A stretch of DNA of 64,000 nucleotides from the NCBI RefSeq assembly GCF_005771635.1, contig NZ_VBWP01000001.1, forward strand, positions 62,001 through 126,000. The letters run 5' to 3'. Each line of letters opens with the position of its first letter. The first letter of the stretch is position 1. Below, piece by piece: positions 42,236 to 51,869 of this stretch. The stretch is from Culicoidibacter larvae. Its GTDB lineage: Bacteria > Bacillota_I > Bacilli_A > Culicoidibacterales > Culicoidibacteraceae. The position numbers and the translations under genes were made by a program. The notes below the pieces were generated by a model. The model was not told the origin of the DNA and made no database searches. It worked only from the letters and a program-made list of their open reading frames with translations.

Positions 42236-42701
42236 CCAATAATACTACGGCTTGTGCCATAATACCTTCTTCTCTGCCTACAAACCCAACCTTTTCACCA
42301 GTAGTTGCCTTTACATTAATTTGATCCATTTCAATGTCGAGTAATGCAGCTATTGTTTCCCGCATAACCAATATATGCGGAGCTAATTTAGGCTTCTGTG
42401 CTAGAACTAAGCTATCAATATTAACAATATGATAACCTGCTTCAATAACCAACTTATGAACTTCCTGAAGTAAGAACTTTGAATCAACATCCTTGTATTT
42501 AGGATCGGTATCTGGGAAATGTTTTCCTAAATCGCCAAGCGCCAATGCACCAAGCATACTTTCCGCAATCGCATGTAAAAGCACGTCAGCATCTGAATGA
42601 CCTGCTAATCCCTTATTATGAGGGATTTCCACTCCACCCAATATTAATGGGCGACCTTCAACCAATACATGAATATCAGTAGATTGTCCAATACGTAGCA
42701 T
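42228..42701 (-). CDS. ispF: 2-C-methyl-D-erythritol 2,4-cyclodiphosphate synthase
   Basis: The fifth step of the MEP isoprenoid pathway. The 157-residue protein has the Zn-site motif STDIHVL, the [40 protein letters not shown] block, and the [17 protein letters not shown]-terminal signature. AAGGGAG lies 7 bases before the ATG. It lies 4 bases downstream of ispD and after radA, the common Firmicutes order radA-ispD-ispF, and supplies precursors for undecaprenyl lipids used by UppP in this window. Confidence 0.97.
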   Translation of the reverse strand: MLRIGQSTDIHVLVEGRPLILGGVEIPHNKGLAGHSDADVLLHAIAESMLGALALGDLGKHFPDTDPKYKDVDSKFLLQEVHKLVIEAGYHIVNIDSLVLAQKPKLAPHILVMRETIAALLDIEMDQINVKATTGEKVGFVGREEGIMAQAVVLLEK

Positions 42702-42705
42702 TCTC

Positions 42706-43389
42706 TTATTCTCCCTTACTCAACAAATACGTTATTACATCTAAGTCATCAGCCGTTGTCACCTTAATATTCCAACGACTCCCTTCCACAAATTCAATTC
42801 GCGCACTATTTACATACTCAACAACTGAAGCACAATCAGTTGCTACAAACTTCTCTGATGCCGCAACCTCATAAGCCTTAATAATCAAATCACTATTAAA
42901 TGCTTGTGGTGTCTGTGCTTGTACAACCTTCTCGCGATCTATAGTCTTATCAACATCGCCAAAAGCATCAATTAGTTTCAAAGTATCTGTTGCCTTAATT
43001 CCAGCAATAACAGCCTTCTCATAAACTAGCTCTTTCTTCATTCGTTCAATTAATTCCAAGTTGATGCACGGACGCGCCCCATCATGAATAAACACAAACT
43101 CTGCCTTCACTTTCTTTAGTCCGTTTAATACACTCTCTTGACGAGTCAGACCACCAACCACAAACTCAACCTTCTGCTTATCAATACTTTGTTCTTCAAA
43201 ATAATCTAGTACGATATCGGTATCCTCGGCGCGACAAACAAAAATAATATTTTTGCAATCCTTGTCCTGTAGAAACACATCTAGTGAATAAGCATAAAGC
43301 GGCTTCTCATTCACTTCATAAAAAACTTTGTTATATGATAACCCACTTCGTTGTCCTGAACCAGCCAGTAAAATTATTGCGTCATACAT
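42706..43389 (-). CDS. ispD: 2-C-methyl-D-erythritol 4-phosphate cytidylyltransferase
   Basis: The third step of the MEP pathway, joining CTP to methylerythritol phosphate. The 227-residue protein carries the CTP-binding start [27 protein letters not shown] and the C-terminal [13 protein letters not shown]. The Ala-Ala-Gly loop is written [11 protein letters not shown] 43389 follows TAGGTG by 6 bases; a GTG at 43398 immediately precedes. It is coupled to ispF and lies 9 bases after radA. Confidence 0.96.
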   Translation of the reverse strand: MYDAIILLAGSGQRSGLSYNKVFYEVNEKPLYAYSLDVFLQDKDCKNIIFVCRAEDTDIVLDYFEEQSIDKQKVEFVVGGLTRQESVLNGLKKVKAEFVFIHDGARPCINLELIERMKKELVYEKAVIAGIKATDTLKLIDAFGDVDKTIDREKVVQAQTPQAFNSDLIIKAYEVAASEKFVATDCASVVEYVNSARIEFVEGSRWNIKVTTADDLDVITYLLSKGE

Positions 43390-43398
43390 TTTTATCAC

Positions 43399-44772
43399 CT
43401 ACTGCTTTCCCTGTAATTTCAAAGCCTTTAACAAATCCCCAATCGTTTCAACTGACTTCACATATTGCTTATCTTTAATATGTGTCCAGTTCCCTTTAGG
43501 TACAAAAATCTGTTCAAACCCAAGTTTTCTTGCTTCATTAATTCTTTCTTCAATTCGTGAAACGCGTCGAACCTCACCTGTTAAGCCTAATTCACCAATC
43601 ACAACAGTTGCTGCCGGCAATGGTTTATTATAAAATGCCGAAGCAACACTACAAGCGATACCTAAATCTGCAGCCGGATCAGCAATTTTCATCCCGGCAA
43701 CAACTTTCAGATAAACATCTTGATTCTGTAGTGCTAATCCAGCTCTAGTTTCCAACACAGCTAAAATCAAAGCAGTCCGGTTATGCTCGATACCTGATGA
43801 AGTTCGACGTGGATTACCAAAAAATGTGGGTGCTAAAAGTGATTGAATCTCAATCAGCACTGGTCTTGTTCCTTCAACCGTGGCAACAACACTAATCCCA
43901 CTCTTCTCCTCCTGACGTTCCTCAAGAAAAATCTCTGATGGATTGATAATCTGCACCAGACCCTCTTCCTTCATTTCAAACACAGCAATCTCATTAGCCG
44001 CACCAAATCTATTTTTAACTGTACGCAGAATTCTATACATATCATTCTGCTCACCTTCAAAATATAAAACTGTATCAACCATATGTTCTAGAATCTTCGG
44101 CCCTGCAATCGATCCCTCTTTAGTAACATGACCAACCAAAAACGTAGCAATATGCAATTGCTTTGCAATTTTCATTAAATAAGCTGCACTCTCACGAATT
44201 TGTGTCACACTTCCTGGCGTATTATCAACTGATTCAACATATACAGTCTGAATCGAGTCAATAATCAAGAACTCAGGATTTTCACTTTCAATACAAGCTA
44301 AAATCTGCTCAATACTATTTTCAGCATAAATCAAAATATTATCATCAGCGACTCCCAGCCGCTCAGCCCGAAGTTTAATCTGATACATACTCTCCTCGCC
44401 ACTAACATATAGAACCTTCTTACCGGTTTTAGCAATATTTTCCGCCAACTGCAGTAACAACGTTGATTTCCCGATTCCTGGCTCGCCACCAATTAGTGTC
44501 AGCGAACCAACTACAATTCCACCGCCAACTAACTGATCAAACTCTGACATATTAGTAGCCAATCGTTGCTGATCTTGAGACGGAATTGCATCTATCTTTA
44601 ATGGCCTAGCAGTTTCAGCAGTATTAATGAAACCTCTATTAGCCTTAGTCTTTTTCACTTCCTTATGTTCCACCATCGAATTCCAGGCACCGCATCCAGG
44701 ACATTTTCCAATCCAGCGTAAACTCTCAGTGCCGCATTCCTTACAATAGAAAACCGTTTTTTCCTTTGCCAT
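43399..44772 (-). CDS. radA: DNA repair protein RadA/Sms
   Basis: A 457-residue helicase-like ATPase that processes recombination branches. N-terminal C4 zinc finger (Cys10, Cys13, Cys24, Cys27), Walker A GGEPGIGKST, the RadA-specific KNRFG loop (VKNRFGAANE) and a C-terminal Lon-type domain (GLTGEVRRVSRIEERINEARKLGFE). AGGAGG is 9 bases before the ATG. It heads radA-ispD-ispF. Confidence 0.97.
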   Translation of the reverse strand: MAKEKTVFYCKECGTESLRWIGKCPGCGAWNSMVEHKEVKKTKANRGFINTAETARPLKIDAIPSQDQQRLATNMSEFDQLVGGGIVVGSLTLIGGEPGIGKSTLLLQLAENIAKTGKKVLYVSGEESMYQIKLRAERLGVADDNILIYAENSIEQILACIESENPEFLIIDSIQTVYVESVDNTPGSVTQIRESAAYLMKIAKQLHIATFLVGHVTKEGSIAGPKILEHMVDTVLYFEGEQNDMYRILRTVKNRFGAANEIAVFEMKEEGLVQIINPSEIFLEERQEEKSGISVVATVEGTRPVLIEIQSLLAPTFFGNPRRTSSGIEHNRTALILAVLETRAGLALQNQDVYLKVVAGMKIADPAADLGIACSVASAFYNKPLPAATVVIGELGLTGEVRRVSRIEERINEARKLGFEQIFVPKGNWTHIKDKQYVKSVETIGDLLKALKLQGKQ

Positions 44773-44828
44773 TCAACTACGCCTCCTGTACTCATTTTAT
44801 CATATCTCATATATTATTTCGAAAAAAG

Positions 44829-44858
44829 AAAACCATTTTCTCGAAAGAAAATGGTTTT
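44829..44858 (-). terminator. Terminator after lysS
   Basis: Perfect 12-bp stem (44829-44840 and 44847-44858), 6-base loop, T-tract on the minus strand, about 40 bases after the lysS stop. Confidence 0.8.
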
Positions 44859-44899
44859 TCATATTTATCCAGTATTCCTCAGCCAGTAAAGACTATATA

Positions 44900-46444
<1,545 letters not shown>

Positions 46445-46489
46445 TTATTTTAACGATTACAGATATAGCTTTTTAATACTTTCACTAAA

Positions 46490-46513
46490 AAAAAGAAGCC
46501 TCGGCTTCTTTTT
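46490..46513 (-). terminator. Terminator after purA
   Basis: 11-bp perfect stem (46490-46500 and 46503-46513) with a tight loop and a T-run on the minus strand; it overlaps the purA stop codon. Confidence 0.8.
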
Positions 46514-47789
46514 AGAATAAATCTTCCATAATTATTGTTTGTTCTCTGTCAGGTCCTATTGAGAATATTGAAATAGGAACACCAACAATCTCGCTCATTG
46601 TTTCTAAATACTTTTGAGCAGCAGCTGGTAGTTCTTCAAACGATCTAACACCTGTTATATCTTCAGTCCAACCATCCAACTCAATATATATAGGTTTACA
46701 CTCAGCAAATTCTTTAACTGTTGAAGGAATATAATCAATCTCCTCACCTCTAAATTCATATCCTTTACAAATATAGAGTTTTTCAATTCCGCTTAATACA
46801 TCTAGCAAGTTAACTGATATTCCCGTCAATCCACTAATTCTTGCAGCATACTTTACAATAACTCCATCAAACCAACCAATTCTTCTTGGACGTTTTGTCA
46901 CTGTTCCATATTCACGACCAACTTCACGGATTTGATGGGCAATTTCTCCATCAATCTCTGTAGGAAAAGGTCCCTCACCTACCCGTGTAGAATAAGCCTT
47001 CACAATACCTAATACTTTATCAATTGCTTTTGGACCAACACCGCTTCCGATTGTTACATAGCCAGCCGATGGATTTGATGAAGTAACGAAAGGGTAAGTT
47101 CCATGATCAATATCCAACATTATTCCTTGAGCACCTTCAAATAATACTTTTGAACCAGCCTCAATTTCATTATTTAAGATATAACTTGTGTCATCAATAA
47201 ATTGTTTTAACCTTTGTGCATATGCGCGGTACTCTTCAATTACCTCATCAACGTTAAATAAGTTTTTACCATTAAGCGCTAATAATTGATTTTTTTCGCG
47301 TACATTAATAGCAACTTTTTCTGCGAAGAGTTCTTCATCAAGTAATTCTCCAAAGCGAATTCCGATACGACTTACTTTATCCATATATGCAGGACCAATC
47401 CCTTTTTTAGTTGTTCCTACCTTCTGGCTTCCTTTTTGTTCTTCTTGCAATTCATCAATTGCCATATGATACGGCATAATAATATGTGCGCGATTACTAA
47501 TCTTAAGGTTTGAGGTATCAATACCTCGTTCATTCAACATGTCAATCTCTTCAATTAGAGTTTTAGGATTAATAACCATACCATTACCAAGAATAACTAA
47601 TCGCGAATTAAAAATTCCAGAAGGTACTAAACGTATTTTAAATTGCATATCATTAAACTCAACGGTGTGCCCTGCGTTATCGCCACCTTGATAACGCACA
47701 ACCACGTCAGCTCTTTGCGCTAAAAAGTCAGTTATCTTTCCTTTTCCTTCATCTCCCCACTGGGTTCCGACTACAACAATTCCACTCAT
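46512..47789 (-). CDS. purA: Adenylosuccinate synthetase
   Basis: Joins IMP and aspartate using GTP, the first committed step to AMP. The 425-residue protein shows the GTP-binding loop [14 protein letters not shown] (about 8-21), [24 protein letters not shown] and the [12 protein letters not shown] segment. It is 15 bases downstream of a COG2509 flavoprotein gene, and the two share a leader with an adenine-class purine riboswitch, which fits feedback by adenine. Confidence 0.98.
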   Translation of the reverse strand: MSGIVVVGTQWGDEGKGKITDFLAQRADVVVRYQGGDNAGHTVEFNDMQFKIRLVPSGIFNSRLVILGNGMVINPKTLIEEIDMLNERGIDTSNLKISNRAHIIMPYHMAIDELQEEQKGSQKVGTTKKGIGPAYMDKVSRIGIRFGELLDEELFAEKVAINVREKNQLLALNGKNLFNVDEVIEEYRAYAQRLKQFIDDTSYILNNEIEAGSKVLFEGAQGIMLDIDHGTYPFVTSSNPSAGYVTIGSGVGPKAIDKVLGIVKAYSTRVGEGPFPTEIDGEIAHQIREVGREYGTVTKRPRRIGWFDGVIVKYAARISGLTGISVNLLDVLSGIEKLYICKGYEFRGEEIDYIPSTVKEFAECKPIYIELDGWTEDITGVRSFEELPAAAQKYLETMSEIVGVPISIFSIGPDREQTIIMEDLF

Positions 47790-47804
47790 TTTGTATCTCC
47801 TTTA

Positions 47805-49238
47805 TTATTCATACTTATTTACAATATGTCTCGCTATCCAAACACCGTTAGCCCCTGCTTGGGCCAGTCCACGAGTAACCCCTGCACCATCGCCACCAAC
47901 ATATAAACCTTTTATCTTAGTTTCAAAATATTTATCAATTTCTGGTCGTGCTGAATAAAATTTTGCTTCTACACCATAAAACAGTGTATGGTCGCTTGCA
48001 ATTCCTGGCGTTACATGATCAAGTGCAGTAACCATTTCAATTAAGCTTTTCATTGTATTATATGGAAGAACTAATCCTAAATCACCGGGAACCGCTTCTT
48101 TAAGTGTTGGCTCTATGAACCCTTCCTTTAATCTTTTAGTGGTTGTTCTCCTACCTTTTAAAATATCCCCATATTTTTGAACAATAATTGAACCATTTGA
48201 TAATTGGTTAGCCAATTTAGAAACTTCATGTGCAAACTCATTTGGTTGATTAAATGGTTCTTCAAATGTATGAGATACAAGTAACGCAAAGTTTGTGTTC
48301 TTACTACCTAACTTCGGATCTCGATATGAATGTCCATTTGCAAGCATTGTTCCTGTATGATTTTCAATAACAACATGCCCACTTGGGTTAGAACAGAATG
48401 TTCTTACAGAGGTACCCACACTTGTACTAAAAATGAATTTACCTTCATATAAATGTTCATTTATTTCTTGCATAACAATATCACTTGTTTCTACTCGAAC
48501 ACCAATATCAACTTGGTTATTATTAAGTGGAATGTTATTCTTAGCCATAATAGTCTTTAGCCACGTTGAACCATCCCGACCAGGTACAATTACTACATTA
48601 TCTGCTAGCAGCTCAGTCTCTCCTTTTTTAAGTACAACTCCTGAAACAGTATCATCATTAACAATAATATCCGTGACTTCCGTATTAAAAAAGTAATCAA
48701 TATATTCTTCAAGATAATTATAAATACTTTTAAGAATCTCAAGATTTTGTTCAGTTCCGAGGTGTCTCACCTCGGCTCGTAATAGCTTTAATCCAACTGC
48801 ATACCCACGCTTTTCTATATCTTTAACTCTATCAGTTGTTGGATCAGTAATTTCTGGATTTGCTCCATGTTCCAGATTGATTGAATCAACATAGCGTATT
48901 AATTCTTCAACTTCACTACGACTTAAGTATTCTTGCATCCATCCGCCGAACTCACTAGTAATATTGAATTTACCATCCGAATACGCACCGGCTCCACCAA
49001 AACCACTAGTAATCGAACATGCCGGCCAACAACCTGCGTAATCTTTAATTCCTGCTGCTGGCGGACACTTTTCCAGCTTCTTATCAAGTATCGGACACTG
49101 TCTTCTATTAATATCTCTACCTTTGTCAATTAGGGCTACCTTTAGTTTCGGATTCTTGAGATGTAGCTCATATGCTGTAAAGATACCAGCTGGTCCCGCA
49201 CCGATAATAATTACATCATATTTTTTTGTGTTTGGCAT
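47805..49238 (-). CDS. FAD-dependent dehydrogenase of unknown substrate (COG2509)
   Basis: A 477-residue flavoprotein. The dinucleotide-binding motif DVIIIGAGPAGIFTAYELH (8-27) is followed by a Cys-rich stretch (RRQCPILDKKLEKCPPA ... GCWPACSITSGFGGAGAYSDGKFN) that characterises the COG2509 group, and the C-terminal FAD motif KGLYVGGDGAGVTRGLAQAGANGVW. The reaction is unknown. It is the first gene after the purine riboswitch and precedes purA, so its activity may relate to purines or their redox state. AAGGAG lies 8 bases before the ATG. Confidence 0.85.
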   Translation of the reverse strand: MPNTKKYDVIIIGAGPAGIFTAYELHLKNPKLKVALIDKGRDINRRQCPILDKKLEKCPPAAGIKDYAGCWPACSITSGFGGAGAYSDGKFNITSEFGGWMQEYLSRSEVEELIRYVDSINLEHGANPEITDPTTDRVKDIEKRGYAVGLKLLRAEVRHLGTEQNLEILKSIYNYLEEYIDYFFNTEVTDIIVNDDTVSGVVLKKGETELLADNVVIVPGRDGSTWLKTIMAKNNIPLNNNQVDIGVRVETSDIVMQEINEHLYEGKFIFSTSVGTSVRTFCSNPSGHVVIENHTGTMLANGHSYRDPKLGSKNTNFALLVSHTFEEPFNQPNEFAHEVSKLANQLSNGSIIVQKYGDILKGRRTTTKRLKEGFIEPTLKEAVPGDLGLVLPYNTMKSLIEMVTALDHVTPGIASDHTLFYGVEAKFYSARPEIDKYFETKIKGLYVGGDGAGVTRGLAQAGANGVWIARHIVNKYE

Positions 49239-49258
49239 TAATTATTCTCCTTCCAAAT

Positions 49259-49406
49259 AAAAAACCCCGTAGACATACGAGGTTCAACACAAAAATAAAC
49301 CATTCACTATATTAAGTGAAAAGCAAAATAATGTAACCCCGTAATCTAACAATTCATGGTTGCTAGGTAGAGACTCCCTTTCCATATTAAAGGGATTATA
49401 CGAGTT
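49259..49406 (-). promoter_or_regulatory. Purine riboswitch, adenine class, upstream of the COG2509-purA operon
   Basis: The minus-strand RNA has the purine-aptamer core: P1 (49406-49400 with 49342-49335), J1/2 TATAAT, P2 CCCTTT/AAAGGG with loop AATATGG, J2/3 GTCTCTACC, P3 CTAGCAA/TTGTTAG with loop CCATGAA, and J3/1 reading ATT, so U occupies specificity position 74 (adenine type). The P1 3' strand TACGGGGTT recurs as the right arm of the terminator (49271-49263); the left arm AACCTCGTA (49284-49276) can pair with either copy. Ligand-stabilised P1 would free it to terminate, an OFF switch. Confidence 0.87.
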
Positions 49407-49423
49407 TTTTCAATTGTAACTTT

Positions 49424-49432
49424 ATTATAGCA
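49424..49432 (-). promoter_or_regulatory. Promoter of the riboswitch-COG2509-purA transcript
   Basis: Minus-strand TGCTATAAT, an extended -10 (TATAAT at 49429-49424), about 20 bases upstream of the aptamer's P1. TTGAAA further up is at 21 bases. Confidence 0.65.
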
Positions 49433-49463
49433 TAAATAAAGTCTATATGCTTTCAAATTTTTT

Positions 49464-49477
49464 ATTTCCCGGGAAAT
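49464..49477. promoter_or_regulatory. Noc-binding site 1
   Basis: ATTTCCCGGGAAAT, a perfect match to the B. subtilis Noc site, between the DUF951 gene and the purA riboswitch promoter. Confidence 0.8.
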
Positions 49478-49478
49478 A

Positions 49479-49658
49479 TTATTGTGAAATGACCTGCTTT
49501 AAGTTTTTGTCAAAGTCTTTTCTTTTTATCAAAAGACTTCGCCCACAATTGCAACATTTTAGTCTTACATCCATTCCTACGCGAAGAATTTCCCATAGAT
49601 TCTCTCCGCAAGGATGTTTTTTTTTCATAATGACTCTATCGCCAACCTTATATTCCAT
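49479..49658 (-). CDS. DUF951 family protein (YyzM-like)
   Basis: A 59-residue protein beginning MEYKVGDRVIMKKKHPCGEN and containing WEILRVGMDVRLKC and CCNCGRSLLIKRKDF. The Cys residues (HPCG and CxxC) suggest metal binding, and the KOW-like opening suggests RNA or ribosome association, but no function is established. It occurs in the parB-purA interval in many Firmicutes. AAGGTG lies 5-6 bases before the ATG at 49658. It follows the mscS-like gene by 9 bases and is last in rsmG-noc-parA-parB-mscS-DUF951. Confidence 0.88.
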   Translation of the reverse strand: MEYKVGDRVIMKKKHPCGENLWEILRVGMDVRLKCCNCGRSLLIKRKDFDKNLKQVISQ

Positions 49659-49667
49659 TGCTTCACC

Positions 49668-50201
49668 TTATTTTATATTTGTATAGTTTATAACTCTATC
49701 AATTACGCGATTTGAAATAGTAGCATAAGAGCCATCAGCTTGAATAATCTCGGTAGTTCTTATACCAATTTTAACCACTACACCTTTAATTGTACCAACT
49801 TCGATTGTATCTCCCACAATGAACTGACGCTCTGTAACGATAAGTAATCCATTAATAAAATCAAGAATAATCTCCCTGCCAATAATTCCAAGTGTTAATC
49901 CTGTGCCGGTAAAGATTGTGATAAGTGTCTGAAAATTATAATTCGAAAGCTTGTAGATAATTGCCAGGATCACTCCAAACCAGGTGGCATATTGGCATAT
50001 GGTTACAAATAGTTTAACAACTGTTGCAACTTGTTTCGTTCTATCGTCCATTTCATCTACATCTTTATTAATATGAAAGGCTTTGTAAACAAGCCTTTTA
50101 AATATAACAAGTAAAAATATTGTTGCTATTATTACTAAAGCAATTTCTAATATATTTACTAAATTTTTCAATATAAAGTCCCAGACATCTTCTGACCACA
50201 T
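49668..50201 (-). CDS. Small MscS-family mechanosensitive channel-like protein
   Basis: A 177-residue protein with a first helix (about 15-37), a second (65-85) and the pore-type TM3 with beta domain (GTGLTLGIIGREIILDFINGLLIVTERQFIVGDTIEVGTIKGVVVKIGIRTTEII). It ends right after the beta domain (NRVIDRVINYTNIK), so the C-terminal alpha/beta cage of full MscS is missing. Whether it gates ions is unproven. ATG 50201 (weak ribosome site) is used; a GTG at 50210 is possible. Its position between parB and the DUF951 gene matches other Firmicutes origins. Confidence 0.82.
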   Translation of the reverse strand: MWSEDVWDFILKNLVNILEIALVIIATIFLLVIFKRLVYKAFHINKDVDEMDDRTKQVATVVKLFVTICQYATWFGVILAIIYKLSNYNFQTLITIFTGTGLTLGIIGREIILDFINGLLIVTERQFIVGDTIEVGTIKGVVVKIGIRTTEIIQADGSYATISNRVIDRVINYTNIK

Positions 50202-50211
50202 ATTAATCACT

Positions 50212-51096
50212 CTATTCTATAATCCCTAATAGTTCAAGAATTCGGTTTAAATCTTCGTCATTAGAAAAGCTCAATTCTATTTTACCTTTTCCATTACTGT
50301 AATTGATAATGGACTTAGTACCTAAATTTTCCGCTAATTTTTTCTCTAAATATATAATTTGGTTGCTTTTTGCTTCCTTTTTACTTTTACTTTTTATACT
50401 AGTTTTCTTTTGCGGATTAGTTCCATATATAAGCTCTTCTGTTTGTCGTACTGATAGTTCATCTTCAACAATTTGATTAAAAAGATTCTTGATATCTTTT
50501 TCGCTCTTACCTACAAGAATTTTAGCATGACCCATAGATAATTCATTATTTATTATTGCGTCTTGAACATACTGTGGCAAAGTAAGAAGTCTTAATGTAT
50601 TGGTGATGTGAGATCTACTTTTACCTAAACGTTTTCCTAGTTGTTCTTGTGTTAGGTTTAATTGATCAATAAGCATTTGATATGCCTGTGCTTCTTCAAT
50701 TGCTGATAGATCTTCACGCTGAAGGTTTTCAAGTAGCGCTATCTCCATCATCTCTTGATCATTAAATTCCTTAATAATTGCCGGAATAGTTTCTAATCCA
50801 ATAAGTTGAGAAGCTCGATATCTTCGCTCACCAGCTAAGATATCATAACCAACTAGGTTTTCTCTTACAATAATTGGTTGAAAAATTCCATGTTCTTTAA
50901 TAGAACTTGCTAATTCTTCTAAGGCATTCTGATCAAATGATTTTCGCGGTTGATATGGATTTGGTCGTAATTTTTCAATCTCAACTTCAACTATATCATA
51001 TCCTTGAATATCTTCAATTTCATCATTCAATACATTGAAATCACTATTTGCAAATAGTGCCTCAATACCTTTTCCTAAACGTTTTTGTTTAGCCAT
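50212..51096 (-). CDS. parB: Chromosome-partitioning protein ParB (Spo0J)
   Basis: A 294-residue CTP-dependent clamp that loads at parS and recruits SMC. The ParB/Srx domain has NPYQPRKSFD and GERRYRASQLIGLE, the CTP-binding motifs, and the HTH contains LGKSRSHITNTLRLL, the ParB-type specificity sequence (Arg and, six later, Thr). A basic linker (KKTSIKSKSKKEAKS) precedes the dimerisation domain. ATG 51096 overlaps parA by 8 bases; a TTG at 51102 is less likely. No perfect parS was found in the window. Confidence 0.96.
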   Translation of the reverse strand: MAKQKRLGKGIEALFANSDFNVLNDEIEDIQGYDIVEVEIEKLRPNPYQPRKSFDQNALEELASSIKEHGIFQPIIVRENLVGYDILAGERRYRASQLIGLETIPAIIKEFNDQEMMEIALLENLQREDLSAIEEAQAYQMLIDQLNLTQEQLGKRLGKSRSHITNTLRLLTLPQYVQDAIINNELSMGHAKILVGKSEKDIKNLFNQIVEDELSVRQTEELIYGTNPQKKTSIKSKSKKEAKSNQIIYLEKKLAENLGTKSIINYSNGKGKIELSFSNDEDLNRILELLGIIE

Positions 51097-51847
51097 GTGC
51101 AATCACTTCCCTAGCCAATAATACGTATTCTTCAGCCCCACGACTTCTTGAATCGTAATATATAATTGGCAATCCATGACTTGGTGCCTCGCTTAAGCGA
51201 ATACCGCGTGTAATTGTTGTTTTATATACCTTCTTCTCAAAAAGCTGTCTAACTTCTTGCTCAATCTCAGTGCTTAAATTTGTATTAGTAGTCATTGTTA
51301 ACACTATTCCATCAATTGTTAGTTTAGGATTTAAATGTCTTTGCACCAGACGAATTGTGTTCAATAATTGACTAACTCCTTCTAATGCATAGTACTCAGC
51401 TTGAATTGGTATTATTAATGTTTGTGCAGCCGTTAGTGCATTTAATGTTAGTAATCCTAATGACGGTGGACAATCAAAGAAAACATAATCATACATTGGC
51501 GGTAATTTCATCAATGCATTTTTAAGTCTTAATTCTCTTGCTTCTACTTGTGATAATTCTAAATCCGCACCTGATAAATGTATTCTTGCAGGCACAACAT
51601 CAAGATTTTTAAACTGTGTCCTAATAATTGTGTTTTTTATGTCTTCTTCATCAACTAAAACATTATAAATACATTTTTTAATACTACCCTTATCAATTCC
51701 TAAACCGGTTGTCGCATTACCTTGGGGATCCATATCAATCAATAATATCTTTTTTCCTAATGCACCTAATGACGATGCTAAATTTAAGGTAGTTGTTGTT
51801 TTGCCAACACCACCTTTTTGGTTAGTTATTGCAATAATTTTTGTCAT
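51089..51847 (-). CDS. parA: Chromosome-partitioning ATPase ParA (Soj)
   Basis: A 252-residue deviant-Walker ATPase: KGGVGKTTTTLNLA (signature Lys at the second position of the loop), DMDPQGNATTGLG and the Walker B region YVFFDCPPSLGLL. It regulates DnaA and positions the origin together with ParB. GGAGG lies 8 bases before the ATG. It follows noc by 22 bases and is translationally coupled to parB. Confidence 0.97.
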   Translation of the reverse strand: MTKIIAITNQKGGVGKTTTTLNLASSLGALGKKILLIDMDPQGNATTGLGIDKGSIKKCIYNVLVDEEDIKNTIIRTQFKNLDVVPARIHLSGADLELSQVEARELRLKNALMKLPPMYDYVFFDCPPSLGLLTLNALTAAQTLIIPIQAEYYALEGVSQLLNTIRLVQRHLNPKLTIDGIVLTMTTNTNLSTEIEQEVRQLFEKKVYKTTITRGIRLSEAPSHGLPIIYYDSRSRGAEEYVLLAREVIAHG

Positions 51848-51869
51848 GAAGCGGTCCTCCTATCTCAGT

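Noticed and set aside
49335-49406. Guanine riboswitch
   Set aside because: The J3/1 strand reads A-T-T, giving U at position 74. Guanine aptamers have C there (A-C-T).
49447-49686. A 79-codon plus-strand open frame
   Set aside because: It is the opposite strand of the 59-residue DUF951 gene, the Noc site and the start of the mscS-like gene; it has no ribosome site and no recognisable protein.
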